Translations under genes and position numbers: made by a program
The notes under the pieces: generated by a model
The model's database searches: none
What the model saw: the letters and a program-made list of their open reading frames with translations, nothing else
What the model was told of the DNA's origin: nothing
DNA from: Myoxocephalus aenaeus
Taxonomy: Eukaryota > Chordata > Actinopteri > Perciformes > Cottidae
DNA length: 64,000 nt
NCBI GenBank assembly: GCA_038501785.1
Contig: JBAMJR010000009.1
Span: 6,440,001 to 6,504,000, forward strand
Direction of reading: 5' to 3'
In this document: positions 1-11,574 of the stretch, piece after piece
Layout: each line of letters starts with the position of its first letter
Numbering within the stretch: position 1 is the stretch's first letter

Positions 1-216
1 AAATTAGTTTTTTTGTTGTTTTAATACGATTAACGCCGCGTCGGTGTCAGTGTCAGCTTGCACTGTGGTCGTAAAAGTGAAATCGGTGCGATTTTAATTG
101 TATTTATATTATCGTTGAGCTAAAAATGTAGGAGGCATTGCCAAAAGTCCTGATATGAGGAACCTCCTACGAGAGGGACGGAATGCTGGAATGTCCACTG
201 ACTGATAAAAGGATAC

Positions 217-236
217 GTGTGTGTGTGTGTGTGTGT

Positions 237-273
<37 letters not shown>

Positions 274-294
274 TGTGTATCTGTGTGTGTGTGT
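217..294. repeat. (GT)n microsatellite
   Basis: The tract is an almost pure GT dinucleotide run with a few GTCT and GTAT interruptions. Reading frames through it are only low-complexity His/Thr or Cys/Val runs and are not genes. Confidence 0.97.
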
Positions 295-2983
295 CCGCAG
301 GGTTGTACACAGCTCTTCAATCAATAGCAATTACGAAGACACATAGCTGATTGCTGACCTCAGTCACTATGAGAGTGAGCGTTCGATGTGTGTCATGTTT
401 CTCCCCCCTGGGTCAACGCGCCACTCTCGGTTTGTTCAGTCCTAGGCTTGGATGGCGCCGGGGAATCGGTGATAAAAAGGCGGGGCTTGTCTCAGCGGTT
501 CGACAGAGCTTTACAGATGAGCATCAGATCGGGGTGAAAAATGAATTCAAGCTGCTCCTACAGTACACATGCGTTTCAGAGCAGGGGGAGGACAGACAGC
601 GCCTTGGTGGATGGGTGGTGTGTCATGCTGCACTGTGCAGATGCTCATTTGTTGGAATAAAGCAGATTAGTCCATTAGTGGGACTGACGACGCGCACACA
701 GACTGCCAGGGCGGCAGAAACAGCAGTGATCTGGATCAGCCTGCTGGATCAATCGGAAGGAATTACAGTGATAATCGGTGGTGCTGTGTTTTCAATACAC
801 GTCCAATATGCTTAATTTTGATGCAGAGTGATACACAACAGCGGGGTTGGGCGACGGGTGCGAACGCTTTCCAAGCGGACACCGTCGTGGTTTCTAGTTT
901 CAGCTGAGCGTCGTAAAAACACACTTCATTCAAACTCGACAGAAACAAAATAAAAACCCACGGAAACCAGCTTCCAACAATCACCGGCTGTGGTTTGGTC
1001 ATAAATAAATAAATTCAGTGAATAAATGCCTTTGCACACATCAGTATTTTTTTTTCTGTTCTGTTTTTAACTGATTATTTCAGGAATGTTGATATTACAC
1101 ACCGCGAACAATATGGAGGTCCGTACCACAGCCACTCCTGCCGTTCTTACCTTTCACAATAAAAGCACTACACACATACATTGAATGACTGATATCTCAG
1201 GGTACCAGAGGTAACTCAAATTCACGCAGAGCACATGGCCAAAAGGAAATTGAATGAAATAGCTTACAGTAGTTCAGGCTATACAACAATTTAGCTCAGA
1301 CAGCCTGCCAGACAATGGAATCCTGCTAGCTGGTCCTCTGCCTTTGCAAATCTATTGTAACTTATGTGTTGCAACTGATGCAAAGTATCACTCCTGCAAA
1401 TAATAACTAAATGCAAATATGGTCTCTAAACAGAGGCTACAAAACCCACACTGTTCATCGTACTACGGCTGAAAAATACATTGATACATTGATGCCTTTG
1501 TTAGAATGGGCCTAATCATGTACATACCTACCTGCTTGACTGCACCTGTGCAAATCATCCAGCGCGGCCCTGATTGCAAATACCAGGCAGCCGACACCAG
1601 CCTCGGTCTGGGAGCTGTCGCTTTTTGTTTTACATGCAAACACATGCAAAACATTAACACGGCCGTTTAATAAAGTTTTTTTTCTTCATTTTTGCAAAAC
1701 AGTGTGGCTGGATTTCTTAAATTTTGATTATGACTTATTGATCACAAAGCTAAGACATCTTTTTTTGGACAAGGATATGTCCTTGAAGCCAATGAGCACC
1801 TGTTTTTTTTATACTGCATTCATAAAGTAGCAATCCTCAGCAAATCTACTGGCATCTGACAGAGATGATGTAGTTGTCTCCGTCAGTCGAATGTCGAGCT
1901 GTTCCTTTAAAAATGCACACATATAGTCATAAAAGTACCTCTGCTTAGCAGCAACGGAACTTTGTATTGAGACGCACGCAGAGTGATGTCAGAGTGATCT
2001 CAGAGTGATCTCAGTGGCCTTTACCTGCTCAGCACAAGTAGTGTGAAAACAGTCCATCGGCCGTGGTGAGGGCTTTCTCTCACACTTTAAACTCAAAGGC
2101 AGGAATGGCCTTGAGAGGAAGACTTCAATTCATGTTCAAAAACAGGGGAGACACACCAGGTGAATGTGGAAGTTTCACAAGTTAAACATTTATATTTTTT
2201 TGTTTTACAAGTTCCCCTTCAAATGTAAAATGTTTTAAATATGCAAATGAGTCACTATCTTATGTGCATACATTTACAGATCAGAAGTTTTAACATTGAT
2301 GAAGCCAGATAAAAATAAATAAATCAGTGTTTCATTTTTTTGGAGTCAAAAGGTTTTTACAGAGGGAATTTGGGATATCTCATAAATGAGAAAATACTGT
2401 CATCGGCTGGAACAAATACCTTTTTGACATGCATTTTGAAATAACATTTTCAATAAAGACGCTACAGGTTACTAATAGATACCATCATGAAACTTCACTT
2501 CACAGTATATTAGCACACCTTTTGTTCCATTAAAAGTTTCCTGAAATTCTATGTTTGAATATGCAAATGAGTCATTAAATAATGCTAGCTTTTGGTGAAT
2601 TTAGCAGAACGCCTCACTGTATTTTGAATGGTTTCTTTCCACGAGTCTGAAATAAGACCTGCTATGAAAGCAAAACAGCCCAATATCTCAACATTATGTT
2701 TCTGCCTGGCTTGTCTCCCCTTAAACACGTGAATGTGTGCAAAGACAGTAAAATGTCACTGCATGTTTTAACAGGCCAGAGGGAGGAACCTCCATCATTG
2801 TCCGGTCGATGGCTGATCTTAATGAACGAACCTATTTATCAGCATTGATCACGTAAGCTGCAGCATTGGTGACTGTTTTTTGTTGTTGATGTTGGTTCTG
2901 TGCAGTCCAAGGCTTTGTGTAAAGCCTGTACACTCATGGCACTGCAGCCCAGACCTCACACAGCGAGCTCAGATGTGGTCAGT

Positions 2984-2987
<4 letters not shown>
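295..2987. other. Non-coding stretch, no gene recognised
   Basis: I see no open frame with recognisable protein similarity and no RNA gene. The only repeated motif I noticed is AATATGCAAATGAGTCA, which occurs identically at 2238-2254 and 2558-2574. The rest is AT-leaning sequence with ordinary short A and T runs. Confidence 0.6.

Positions 2988-3018
<31 letters not shown>
2988..3018. repeat. (GT)n microsatellite
   Basis: A pure GT run of about 15 units. Confidence 0.95.
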
Positions 3019-3019
<1 letters not shown>

Positions 3020-3188
3020 ATAACCGGGGCTTTTTTTTCCTTTCTTGAGTGTGTTGCAGTAGCACGCTGTTAAGCCCCGGAGAGACACACAACCTGCTAT
3101 GCATCAGTCCCAACCCCCCTCAGCTGTCCCTCCTCAGCCTTAGTGGACATGGCAGCCTGCTCACAAGCATTTTCCTCCACAGGGATAT

Positions 3189-3189
<1 letters not shown>

Positions 3190-3277
<88 letters not shown>
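3190..3277. repeat. (CA)44 microsatellite
   Basis: An uninterrupted CA dinucleotide run of about 88 bp, one of the longest pure tracts in the window. Purity and length suggest it is highly variable between individuals, which is inference. Confidence 0.98.
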
Positions 3278-3278
<1 letters not shown>

Positions 3279-3438
3279 TCCCGACAGCAATCTCCCTTCC
3301 ACCGCCTCGGATCAAAGCCATCCACACGGTAAATAAACATATCAAAATGGCCAACAAAAGAGCCGGTAACTGCTCTGGAAAAAAAAAGAAAAGAAGAAAA
3401 AGAGCAAGACTTATGGAACAACAAAGTGAGGGCTCTTG

Positions 3439-3446
3439 GCTATCGG
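3439..3446 (+). repeat. 8-bp target-site duplication, left (GCTATCGG)
   Basis: GCTATCGG directly precedes CAGTGGCGG at 3447 and recurs exactly at 4638-4645, directly after GCCCCTG. An 8-bp direct repeat is the hAT superfamily hallmark. Confidence 0.9.
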
Positions 3447-3484
3447 CAGTGGCGGTTCTACATGTAATTACGCCCCGGGCGAGA

Positions 3485-3504
3485 CCCCCCCCCCCCCCCC
3501 CCCC
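3485..3504. repeat. Poly-C tract (20 C)
   Basis: Twenty consecutive C residues near the left end of the outer hAT element. Tracts like this are prone to length error in assembly. Confidence 0.95.
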
Positions 3505-3799
3505 GCCGGGAACATTTTTATTTTTTTTATTATAAACTTTAATTCCTCAATTGCACAAATCATTCAATAGAACATTTGAATAACACACTTAAGAGAATCA
3601 ATGCACACAATTATGCACAACACAGTATAAGTTACAACATAACTGACTTAAGCCCACTAATTGCATTAGAGTATTGCTCTATATCCTACAGTGGATCCCC
3701 CTGTTCCCCCCCTTGTCCGTTCCATTTGGGAGACCCAGAGGTGAACTATCCCCCCGCGCCCCCTCCCCTTCCCCCTTCTCACACATGATCTGTAGACGG

Positions 3800-4323
3800 T
3801 AGTGATGGGAATTACTGCTCTTTTTAGGGAACCGGCTCTTTTGGCTCGGCTCACTAAAAAGAGCCGGCTCTTTCGGCTCCCAAATGGCTCTTCAGATTTT
3901 TTTGGTGCTTAAATTAATTTATTACCAACAATAATGTAAACTTATGCGCAATATGAATTACTAATGTAAAAAAAAACATGCACTATATCAAATGTTTATT
4001 ATATAATACACTTTTATTTATACACTCTACAGAGTGATAAAAAAAATTAGAAAGTGCAAAAACAAACGTTTAACTATTTACAAATGAACTTAACTAACTT
4101 TTAACTATTTTAAACTTTTAGCTTTTTAATACTTAACAGATTTAAAGTAATCCTGATCCTGTTTCTTCTCTCCGGAATGATCTGCCCTGTTTGAGAACAT
4201 TCTCTCTGAGGGGACTGAAGTTGCTACAATGCGACGTGACGTCACATGAACTGTGTAACTCCCGCCCCTCTGCTCATCGCAGGCACAGAGACGACGCCAC
4301 ACATATTGACCAATCAAATGCGG

Positions 4324-4381
<58 letters not shown>

Positions 4382-4443
4382 GGCCCCGTCGTTCACGTCA
4401 AAGAGCTCTCAGAGCCGTTTCGTTTGCGACCGACACGTCACTA
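3800..4443 (+). mobile_element. Non-autonomous hAT element (inner, nested)
   Basis: The 644-bp element begins TAGTGATGGG and ends CACGTCACTA. The outer six bases form inverted repeats (TAGTGA/TCACTA), and GGCTCT/AGAGCC motifs recur subterminally at both ends. It is flanked by identical 8-bp duplications GTAGACGG at 3792-3799 and 4444-4451. The interior is AT-rich and carries a (GA)27 tract. No transposase frame is present. It lies wholly within the larger hAT element at 3447-4637, so it inserted later. Confidence 0.88.
4327..4380. repeat. (GA)27 microsatellite
   Basis: A pure GA run inside the inner hAT element, close to its right end. Confidence 0.97.
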
Positions 4444-4637
4444 GTAGACGGAACCTTCTTAGCAAGCAGGGGCGCCTGCAGCTGCAGGGGGCGCCAATTT
4501 GCCAATTCCCCACACAGTGATATGATAGATAATGGAAAACCGCTTCGCGGCCCAGATGATATATATATATATTTTTTAAGTGGTCGTGCCGCCCCCCACG
4601 TCTCATGAAAAAGTGCCCGTGCCCAAAACCGCCCCTG

Positions 4638-4645
4638 GCTATCGG
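4638..4645 (+). repeat. 8-bp target-site duplication, right (GCTATCGG)
   Basis: This is an exact copy of 3439-3446 and marks the right edge of the outer hAT insertion. Confidence 0.9.
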
Positions 4646-6512
4646 ATCACAGGCGGGAGGAACCCCGATGGGCTCGGTGTGAAGATGTGAAGGCAAGCGC
4701 GCAGGGATGGGGCTCCGGTGCTGAAGGCCGCCGACAATGATGTGATCTCGACCTGCGAGCACACACTGCAGAATAAAATATACGGGGAAAAAATATCGAT
4801 GTATGGGAGCTGGCTTTGAAATGGCACCCTGACGTCAAGTACAAAAGGAGCTTGGAGTGCAAAATCAGCAGGTAGATGGACAGGTAGGGGACGTTGTGTA
4901 GTGGTGATAATGGTTACCTAGAGAGAGGTTGGAAGGAGAGTTACATTTTAAAACCTGTGGAGTACATTAGCACATCATTAACTAGCCTTAGCGCTTCAAA
5001 GCTACGCTAGCTACTGAAGATATACTGAATGTATACATATGCTGCTTTTTCTTTTTAATGATTGTAACAGTGAGTAAAGGCATACCCGGCTCTTCAAGAA
5101 CAGTGTTCTTTCATTTCATGTCCTTCTGTCTCAATTGCCATGGTGGTTCACTTTAATGCTGATCTGTAGGCTTTAGCTTTTATCTTTTTATTTTTTGACT
5201 TGATTCGCTGTTGAACAAGTTTGACATCTTGGATCAACCCTGCAAACACACAATGTGGACCCTCGATAGTATTTCTTCACGGAGTGGAGTTAGTGACAGT
5301 GTGGGCTCCACGGCAGCTCTGACAGCTTGACGGAGTAGCAGCGGGAGGCGGGGCTTGGCCAGGGGTCAATTACATGTTGCTTTTTTAATAACATGCCCTC
5401 ATGATGCCAATAACCTGGACTCCCCCATTACATCATAAATTAAATTAATTATAGTTCCTGGAAGAGGTAACAACTTTCAATATAGGATCCAGAATTTCTT
5501 TGTTCAGCACTGTATTTCACTTTGAAAGCAAATCAATTTATGACCAGAATTTTTCTAAGTAATTGAACTTGGTTTCTCTGCCTGACCCCAGAGCATCTTG
5601 CGGATTGCCAAAAATACTGAAACAAAGTGGTTCAACGTAGCAAGATGAAATCCTATAATATTTATCCCGGGGGGGATTCACAGTTATTTAAGCCCTAAAG
5701 CGCTGCATGTGGTTGTCCAAGCCTTCAAAATTCCATCAGTCTAATCCGTTGTTCCGAGCGTCGTGTTGGCTTTCTTTTTAATATGCCAATGAAATGTGGT
5801 TGATTCAATTCAGACGCGGCCTCATGCCGAGCCCGTGGCAAAAGACCAGGGGCTGCTTTAATAGTTTCTGACAGGGAAATCAAAGATCAAGATGGAGTGC
5901 TGTACTAAATGGTAGGTCTTTATAATTACAGGGCAGGTGGGCTTCAGCCAGGCAGAAATAGCGGTTCGACTCGTAGCCGCACGGAATCCGGCTCAATAAT
6001 TAATGAAGCAGTACCTCTGCACAGGGAGGGAGACTAGCTGTTGGAAAATGCACTTTGCTTATGATGAAATACCACCCCGAGTTTAAAGACATATTTCAAT
6101 CTGCCGCACGTGAGATTCACCTCCGTCACTGCAAGTGATCAGGCCTCGTCCCCAAACTGCTGAAAGGCTTCGTTAGTGTGAAATATATACGGGGGAGAAA
6201 GAAAAAAAAAAAAAGGGCTTTTTACCAACGGTGATCAATTAAAACTCAGCACCGGTGCCATTAATAAACCGAGCTACGGCTCTGTTTTTATTGCTCCTGC
6301 TAGGACACTTGCATCACAGGAAAAGAAAGTTCAGTGGTTTAACTAAGGGTATACACTCTTCTCTTTGGGTAAATACTGGGCAATAAAAGCAGAGAACGAC
6401 CAAAACGAATGTCAGAGAAATTTGCTCTTTTGAGCTCTTTTGCTTTTTTGACGGCTTGTTGTGGAAATACCACATCTGTCCTCATGTGGGACGCAGCAGT
6501 CCACCATTAGAC
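4646..6512. other. Non-coding stretch; candidate regulatory block near 5740-6010
   Basis: I recognise no gene. From about 5740 to 6010 the sequence has balanced composition, no visible repeat and several transcription-factor-like words: AATATGCCAATGAAATG, ATCAAAGATCAAG (TCF/LEF-like) and CAATAATTAATGAAG (homeodomain-like). This look is common in conserved non-coding elements, but conservation cannot be judged from one sequence. Confidence 0.4.
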
Positions 6513-6520
6513 TTGTGTGC

Positions 6521-6597
<77 letters not shown>

Positions 6598-6618
6598 CGT
6601 GTGCGTGTGTGTGCGTGT
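6513..6618. repeat. (GT)n microsatellite with GTGC interruptions
   Basis: A GT run of about 105 bp with GTGCGT interruptions at both ends. Confidence 0.97.
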
Positions 6619-7156
6619 CATGACAAATTGTGCCGCTGCTCAACCTGTGTTGGAACACAGAGGATAAAAGCGCGGCCGTGTGTGTTTTCAATTAAAGTGA
6701 TGCAAATGAAGCCTGATATGTGCTGCGCGTTGCGTATCCGCTCCAGGTCAACTGTCCCAAGTGGCTTTACTTTCAATTACATAACGTAATGAATCCATCG
6801 AGGGAAGTCGGACAAATTAATAAGAGCAAAACCGTGCTGCACTTGCGACTGCCGATTCCGACATTCCCCGTCCCAAAAAAACGAGAGCGTGTTTTTAAAA
6901 TGCTTTAATTCTCGATCATTGTTTCACACGTCTCCAACTGTGTTTTGAAGTGCGTGTATCCACTTTTCATACTACAAAAGGGGAGCCATTAGGAATGATC
7001 ATCCAATCAAAACATGAAGGATCCACCTTATACATGAAATGACATACAAAGGGGAAGCATTGAAGCATAGTTTTCTTCATAAATTCAAAGTTAAATGGGG
7101 TGAGTACATATTATTATTATATTTATATTATTATATATTGTCTTCCATGCTTCTTA

Positions 7157-7158
<2 letters not shown>
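6619..7158. other. Non-coding stretch, nothing recognised
   Basis: No gene, RNA or repeat recognised between two GT microsatellites. Confidence 0.5.

Positions 7159-7206
<48 letters not shown>
7159..7206. repeat. (GT)24 microsatellite
   Basis: A pure GT run of 48 bp. Confidence 0.97.
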
Positions 7207-7208
<2 letters not shown>

Positions 7209-7420
7209 ATCCTCCCTGCAGCACATCTCTGCCTCGCTCCTCGAGAAGCATCACGTCTCAGGCTACAGGAGAGCTTATTCCTGTGGGAAAATATCCTGTT
7301 GTTCCACTCATCCACTTTTTATTTTTTCTCCCTTTGTCCTCCCAATGCATCAAATGTCTTCCAGTCTTCTGCCTACCTGTCTGTCAACAACCCTCCTCAC
7401 CTCGACCTGACCCACCTACT

Positions 7421-7440
7421 GTATATATATATATATATAC
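7421..7440. repeat. (TA)n microsatellite, short
   Basis: About nine TA units. Confidence 0.9.
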
Positions 7441-10400
7441 ACATAATGCTTTGACTATGCTTTTTGTATAATGTATTAATACAACATTCCAGAACGTATA
7501 CCTGAAAATAAACATGTGTTTACACAAACATGTGCATGTTTATGAGCACGTACTGTAAGTATGCATGTTTAAATACACTGTACTTATCTATATACAGTAA
7601 GTGTATGCTTTTTTATATTATTATTGCCTGACCTGTGTAGGCTGTTCTTCAATTACAAATGTGTATTGTGAGGAGGGTGGGTGTAATAAGCTACGGTTTC
7701 AGCCTGCACCAATTGTTATCATCTTTTTTTGACAGTTAATCATTATTTTGTAGTTTTCTAAGAACTTGGTCATCTTTTTTCCCTCGGTTATTTACTTCAT
7801 CTCAATCCTAAAATGAAGATTGATGCATGAATCCAATATAAAGTCATGTTTTTCTCTATATACTGAGATCGTGTGACGGACTGTGTGCCACAGGTGGACT
7901 CTATTTAACACGTTATGGGACTTATATTAAAGAGGAACAAGGCACAACAACATGCACAACAACAATGTCTAAAATGTCAAACCTTTATCTGTAAATTATA
8001 AACAGTAATACAAGTATTTTAGAAACCAATCAGTGGTCAAATTTGCAGTTTACAGATGTTTGAATACATTTTTCAGAAAAGTAATAGACATTTTGTGTCC
8101 AGCAGTCATAATTCTTATTTCTTCTTTTTTTGTAGATGTTATTTTGAAAAACTGAAATGTCAGGTGATTAAGCTCTTATTTGTGCAATACCACATTAGGA
8201 CACAGATTAATTGTCCAAGTATTTCAAAACATGTCTCAAGGGGTTATCAAACAGTCACTTTAACAGTAATTATTCAATTATCATTTACTTTTTTTCTCCA
8301 GACTTGTGGAATTGCTCCCGCTTTCGTCCACAAGGGGCGCCAAAATCAACAGAAAATGAATGTTCCAGTTGAACGCTGTTTTTGTGCTTTTCCTATAAAT
8401 TGTACTAAATGATATTGCCCTTTTGGGGGAGTGTTTCTAAAATGTATATATTTAACTTTAGCTTTGTTATAGAAAACTGTGTGACCAGTAAAATAAAGTG
8501 TTACAATGTTACCACACTTCCCTTCATGTTTTACAGTTACTTTTCTCCACACATTGAAGGTATAAATGAGTCTGCTGTTTGTTCAGAGTCACACCAGTAC
8601 ACCGGTGAGCTGTCAGCATGCATTATCACCCGCTGATTTGCATTGCTTTTGTACGTTTGTTTGTGTGCCAATCCTCCACCCCTGCTCTGGAGCACCAGGG
8701 TTCATGTGGTTTTGCACGTTCGAGTCGAACGGGGTTAAACGTCTGGCCAGACGGCAGACGGGCCGCCACGCGCAGGTTTGTTTGACCCCTGACCTCGGCG
8801 CATTATGCCCAGAACGAGGGCAGCGAAGTCAGCTTCTTGCTGATTTGCGGGGAGCGGAGTGGGAAACACTGGCCCGGCAGAATTGCCGATGGATTTTCTC
8901 CTCGGCGCTGAGCTGCAGCTTCCTGGACTGATTGCAGCAATCTGAAGTAAAGCAGACCGACCTCTCTCTCTCTCTCCAACGTAAACACACATGGTGCGGA
9001 TTTGTGTCATATAAAGGCGCGCATTCTTCGCCGCTTAACCGTTTTGGAGACGCCATTATCTGGAGTTCTCCTACCGATACAGTATTTATGTCTGGAGCGC
9101 CGAGGCCTGCCGAGGAGCCGCCGAAATGGCAAAGTACTTCAAAACAGCTTCTGTCCCGCGCCGGCAAACGGAAACAGGCCGGCTGCCTCGGCGTCTGCTT
9201 ACTGCGTGCCATTTTAAGAAAGAGCCCATTACATCTCCACCTGTGGGAGAGGGGGAGGGCCGATGGGGGAGGGAGCGATGTGTCCGTCTGCTCCGTCGGC
9301 AGACCGCCTCCTGCTCGCTGAAAGCGCCGCACCATTTGCTCTCTCAAGCCGCGGTGTCCATTTATGTCAAGGTGAGATGTCAAAGGTGTGACACACGAGA
9401 AGAGGTCCCATTTTTAGCTGATGCCAGTCAGCCACCACACGCACACTGCCACACACACACATGCTCCGATCTCGGCCTCCACGCTTCGCTCTGACTTTCC
9501 CCGAGGTCATTGACGTTAGAATTAAGGTGTTTTTGCACAGGAATAAAGGCCAGTTATTTTTCAGCCCTCAAGTGTTGCATCCAATGCTGCATGGGAATAT
9601 ATATGTCTACTAACTGGATGAAAATGCAGCTTTTGTCCCGCATGCATCTACATTAAATATACAATGTTTCTATGAAGATGATTAAATCAACACTTCTTTG
9701 AATATTTCACTGATATTCCTTATTTTATTTGCAGTGGTCAAAATAGATTCTTTCAGACTTGTGCATCATGTTGTGTAGTAGTAGTTGTGTTTCTCCCTCC
9801 GACCAGAACCCAGGCTTTGCAAACTGTTGGCTAGTATGTTTGTGTCCACAGAGCTCTGTCCCCAAACTACTTCAACCCCAAAAGAGACACATATTCTGGA
9901 TGCGCCGTACACATGTCCAAAGAATGCTCCCAAAACCCGAATAATATCGGCATCTCCCACATGTCTTCATTGAAAAAATGCTCCATTTGGGATGAGAAAT
10001 AATAGTGGAATAGTGCATGTAAGAGACAGTTTGCAATCGAGTCGCATAAATATTGACATAAACAGCTAAATATTCAACCATGACATTGAAAAATCATTTT
10101 GAAAACCCGAAGCAACGCTTCCTGAGCGCCAACGCAACAAACTCTCACACTCGTTTCCACCGTCGGCTTCGGGCAACAGGTCACCTCTCGCGAGGTTTCT
10201 CCCGAGACAACCTGAGCCTGTCAATGAGAAAAAACATGAATTATTGGTAGGACATTAACGCTCAGAGGTTGCCCCGAGCAATTTACATTACAGCCTGTTT
10301 AGCGACTGGCTGCTTCAGCGTTCTCCCTCAAAAGTGAGCTGATGTAAAAAATGTCTCCCATTAGTCACTTAGACACAAGAAAAACACTGAAGTTAACTTT

Positions 10401-10866
10401 TTAGAGGAGAGTGATATATTAATGTATACCATTTACCTCATTGTGATGAAGGATTTGAATAGTTGGCTCCATCTAGAGTTGTAAGATCCAGTATGGGAGT
10501 ATTACAAACGGTGTGCAGTGTCTGTTAAGCCTTTTAAATGCATTAATCCAACTGGATTTAGTATTTCATCGTCTCATCAGTACCGTGAACACCTACGCAG
10601 CCTCCTGAGCTTCTCTTTTTAAAGCGGGTCTGTCCCTGCCTACACTTATCAGGATGACAGAAGCACGACTCCAAATGAATTGGATCGTTGCCATGTTGTG
10701 TCTGCTGGGATTGTAAATAGGTAACTTTTTGTCAACACCTCATATTTAGTAGTTTTCTGATGAATGCACTGCCCCTGAAGTGACCAAAAAGCAATTGATG
10801 CAGCTATAAGTTAACTGGTTAGAGATAACGTTACGCATAACAACATAGTTACGCAACCAACGTACT
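7441..10866. other. Non-coding stretch; GC-richer block at about 8640-9480
   Basis: No exon or RNA gene recognised. From about 8640 to 9480 the base composition shifts to GC-rich with many CpG, for example around the words GCCGAGGAGCCGCCG and CGCGCCGGCAAACG. Overlapping frames of 60-180 codons there are a by-product of the GC content and show no recognisable domain. This could be a regulatory island. Confidence 0.4.
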
Positions 10867-11140
10867 TACCGTAAAAGTCGGGTCACAAGCCGCTTCTACC
10901 TCCGGTGGGTGTCCCCGTTGTAGCAGCGCTAGCTAGCGCTACTGCTAGCTCCCCGCTGCTGCTGCTACTGCCCGCGTCCCCTCTGCCCGCGTCGGATGTC
11001 GAGCCAGGGCTGGTCCCGCTACCTTCGGTGGTTGTCAGGGAGCTAGCGGAGAGCTAGCGGAGCGCTAGCTGGCTACAGCGGGGAGCTAACAGGGACACTG
11101 ACCGAAGGTAGTAGTGGCTTGTTACCCGACCTTTACGGTA
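10867..11140. mobile_element. Palindromic MITE with long terminal inverted repeats
   Basis: The left arm (10867-10906) starts TACCGTAAAAGTCGGGT and the right arm (11101-11140) is its reverse complement with a few differences (reverse complement starts TACCGTAAAGGTCGGGT). The arms match at about 34 of 40 positions, and complementarity continues more loosely inwards through TGTCCC. The centre is rich in GCTAGC words. There is no coding capacity. I could not identify a clear target-site duplication, so the superfamily is undecided. Confidence 0.75.
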
Positions 11141-11256
11141 TTCCAACCCAAACCTAATCAAGAAGTTAGTTGTTTTAGGGTGACCAGACGTCCTCTTTTT
11201 ACCGGACATGTCCTCTTTTCGAGACCTAAAAAAAGCATCCGGCAGGGATTCCAAAA

Positions 11257-11384
11257 ACGTCCGGGATTTTGCTACGTCCGGGAAAATAGTTATTACCCCC
11301 TTACAAGTTTTGGAAATGGTACGTCCGGGATTTTGCTACGTCCGGGAAAATAGTTATTACCCCCTTACAAGTTTTGGAAATGGT
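11257..11384 (+). repeat. Exact 64-bp tandem duplication
   Basis: Positions 11257-11320 and 11321-11384 read identically, each starting ACGTCCGGGATTTTGC and ending TTTTGGAAATGGT. Within each unit ACGTCCGGGA and ACGTCCGGGAAAA also form a shorter direct repeat. The lack of divergence suggests a recent duplication inside the surrounding element. Confidence 0.95.
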
Positions 11385-11500
11385 ATCTCCCTCACGTTCC
11401 ACCTTCTTGCGCAAGCTCTGACTGTAGAGAGAACTGTCATTGGTCTACCGAGCTCAACGTAAATGTAAGTTCACGGCATGCTACACACTACTGCTACCCC

Positions 11501-11530
11501 CCCCGCCCCGCCCCGCCCCGCCCCGCCCGC
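11501..11530. repeat. (CCCCG)n microsatellite
   Basis: About five CCCCG units inside the hAT-like element. Confidence 0.9.
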
Positions 11531-11574
11531 GACGAAGTGTCCTCTTTTTCACAAACTCAAATCTGGTCACCCTA

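Larger units (their letters stand above)
3447..4637 (+). mobile_element. Non-autonomous hAT element (outer), interrupted by a second hAT element
   Basis: The element starts CAGTGGCGGTT and ends AACCGCCCCTG, an 11-bp terminal inverted repeat with one mismatch. It is flanked by perfect 8-bp duplications GCTATCGG (3439-3446 and 4638-4645). It holds no transposase-like reading frame, so it depended on another hAT transposase. A complete smaller hAT element with its own duplication sits inside at 3800-4443. Removing that insert and one duplicated octamer leaves about 539 bp. A run of 20 C residues lies near the left end (3485-3504) and a 14-bp palindrome CCTGCAGCTGCAGG lies at 4475-4488. I cannot name the family. 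Confidence 0.88.
11176..11574. mobile_element. hAT-like non-autonomous element with 13-bp terminal inverted repeats
   Basis: The left end TAGGGTGACCAGA and right end TCTGGTCACCCTA form perfect 13-bp inverted repeats. Words such as GTCCTCTTTTT recur towards both ends in opposite sense. The flanking octamers (AGTTGTTT and GTTTTTTG) are T-rich but not a clean duplication, so the hAT assignment rests on the termini. The interior contains an exact 64-bp tandem duplication and a (CCCCG)n run. No transposase frame is seen. Confidence 0.72.

Noticed and set aside
3049..3535. Several overlapping 60-130 codon frames around the (CA)n tract
   Set aside because: All are translations of the dinucleotide repeat in different frames (His/Thr or Cys/Val runs), with no domain outside it.
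5280..5360. Similarity in wording to 31300-31345 (GCAGCG...GGGCGGGGCTTRG)
   Set aside because: The match is limited to a few short GC-rich words and is not enough to call a repeat.
8829..9383. Minus-strand frame of 184 codons
   Set aside because: It lies in a GC-rich block where several frames on both strands are open. The peptide has no recognisable motif and no splice context.
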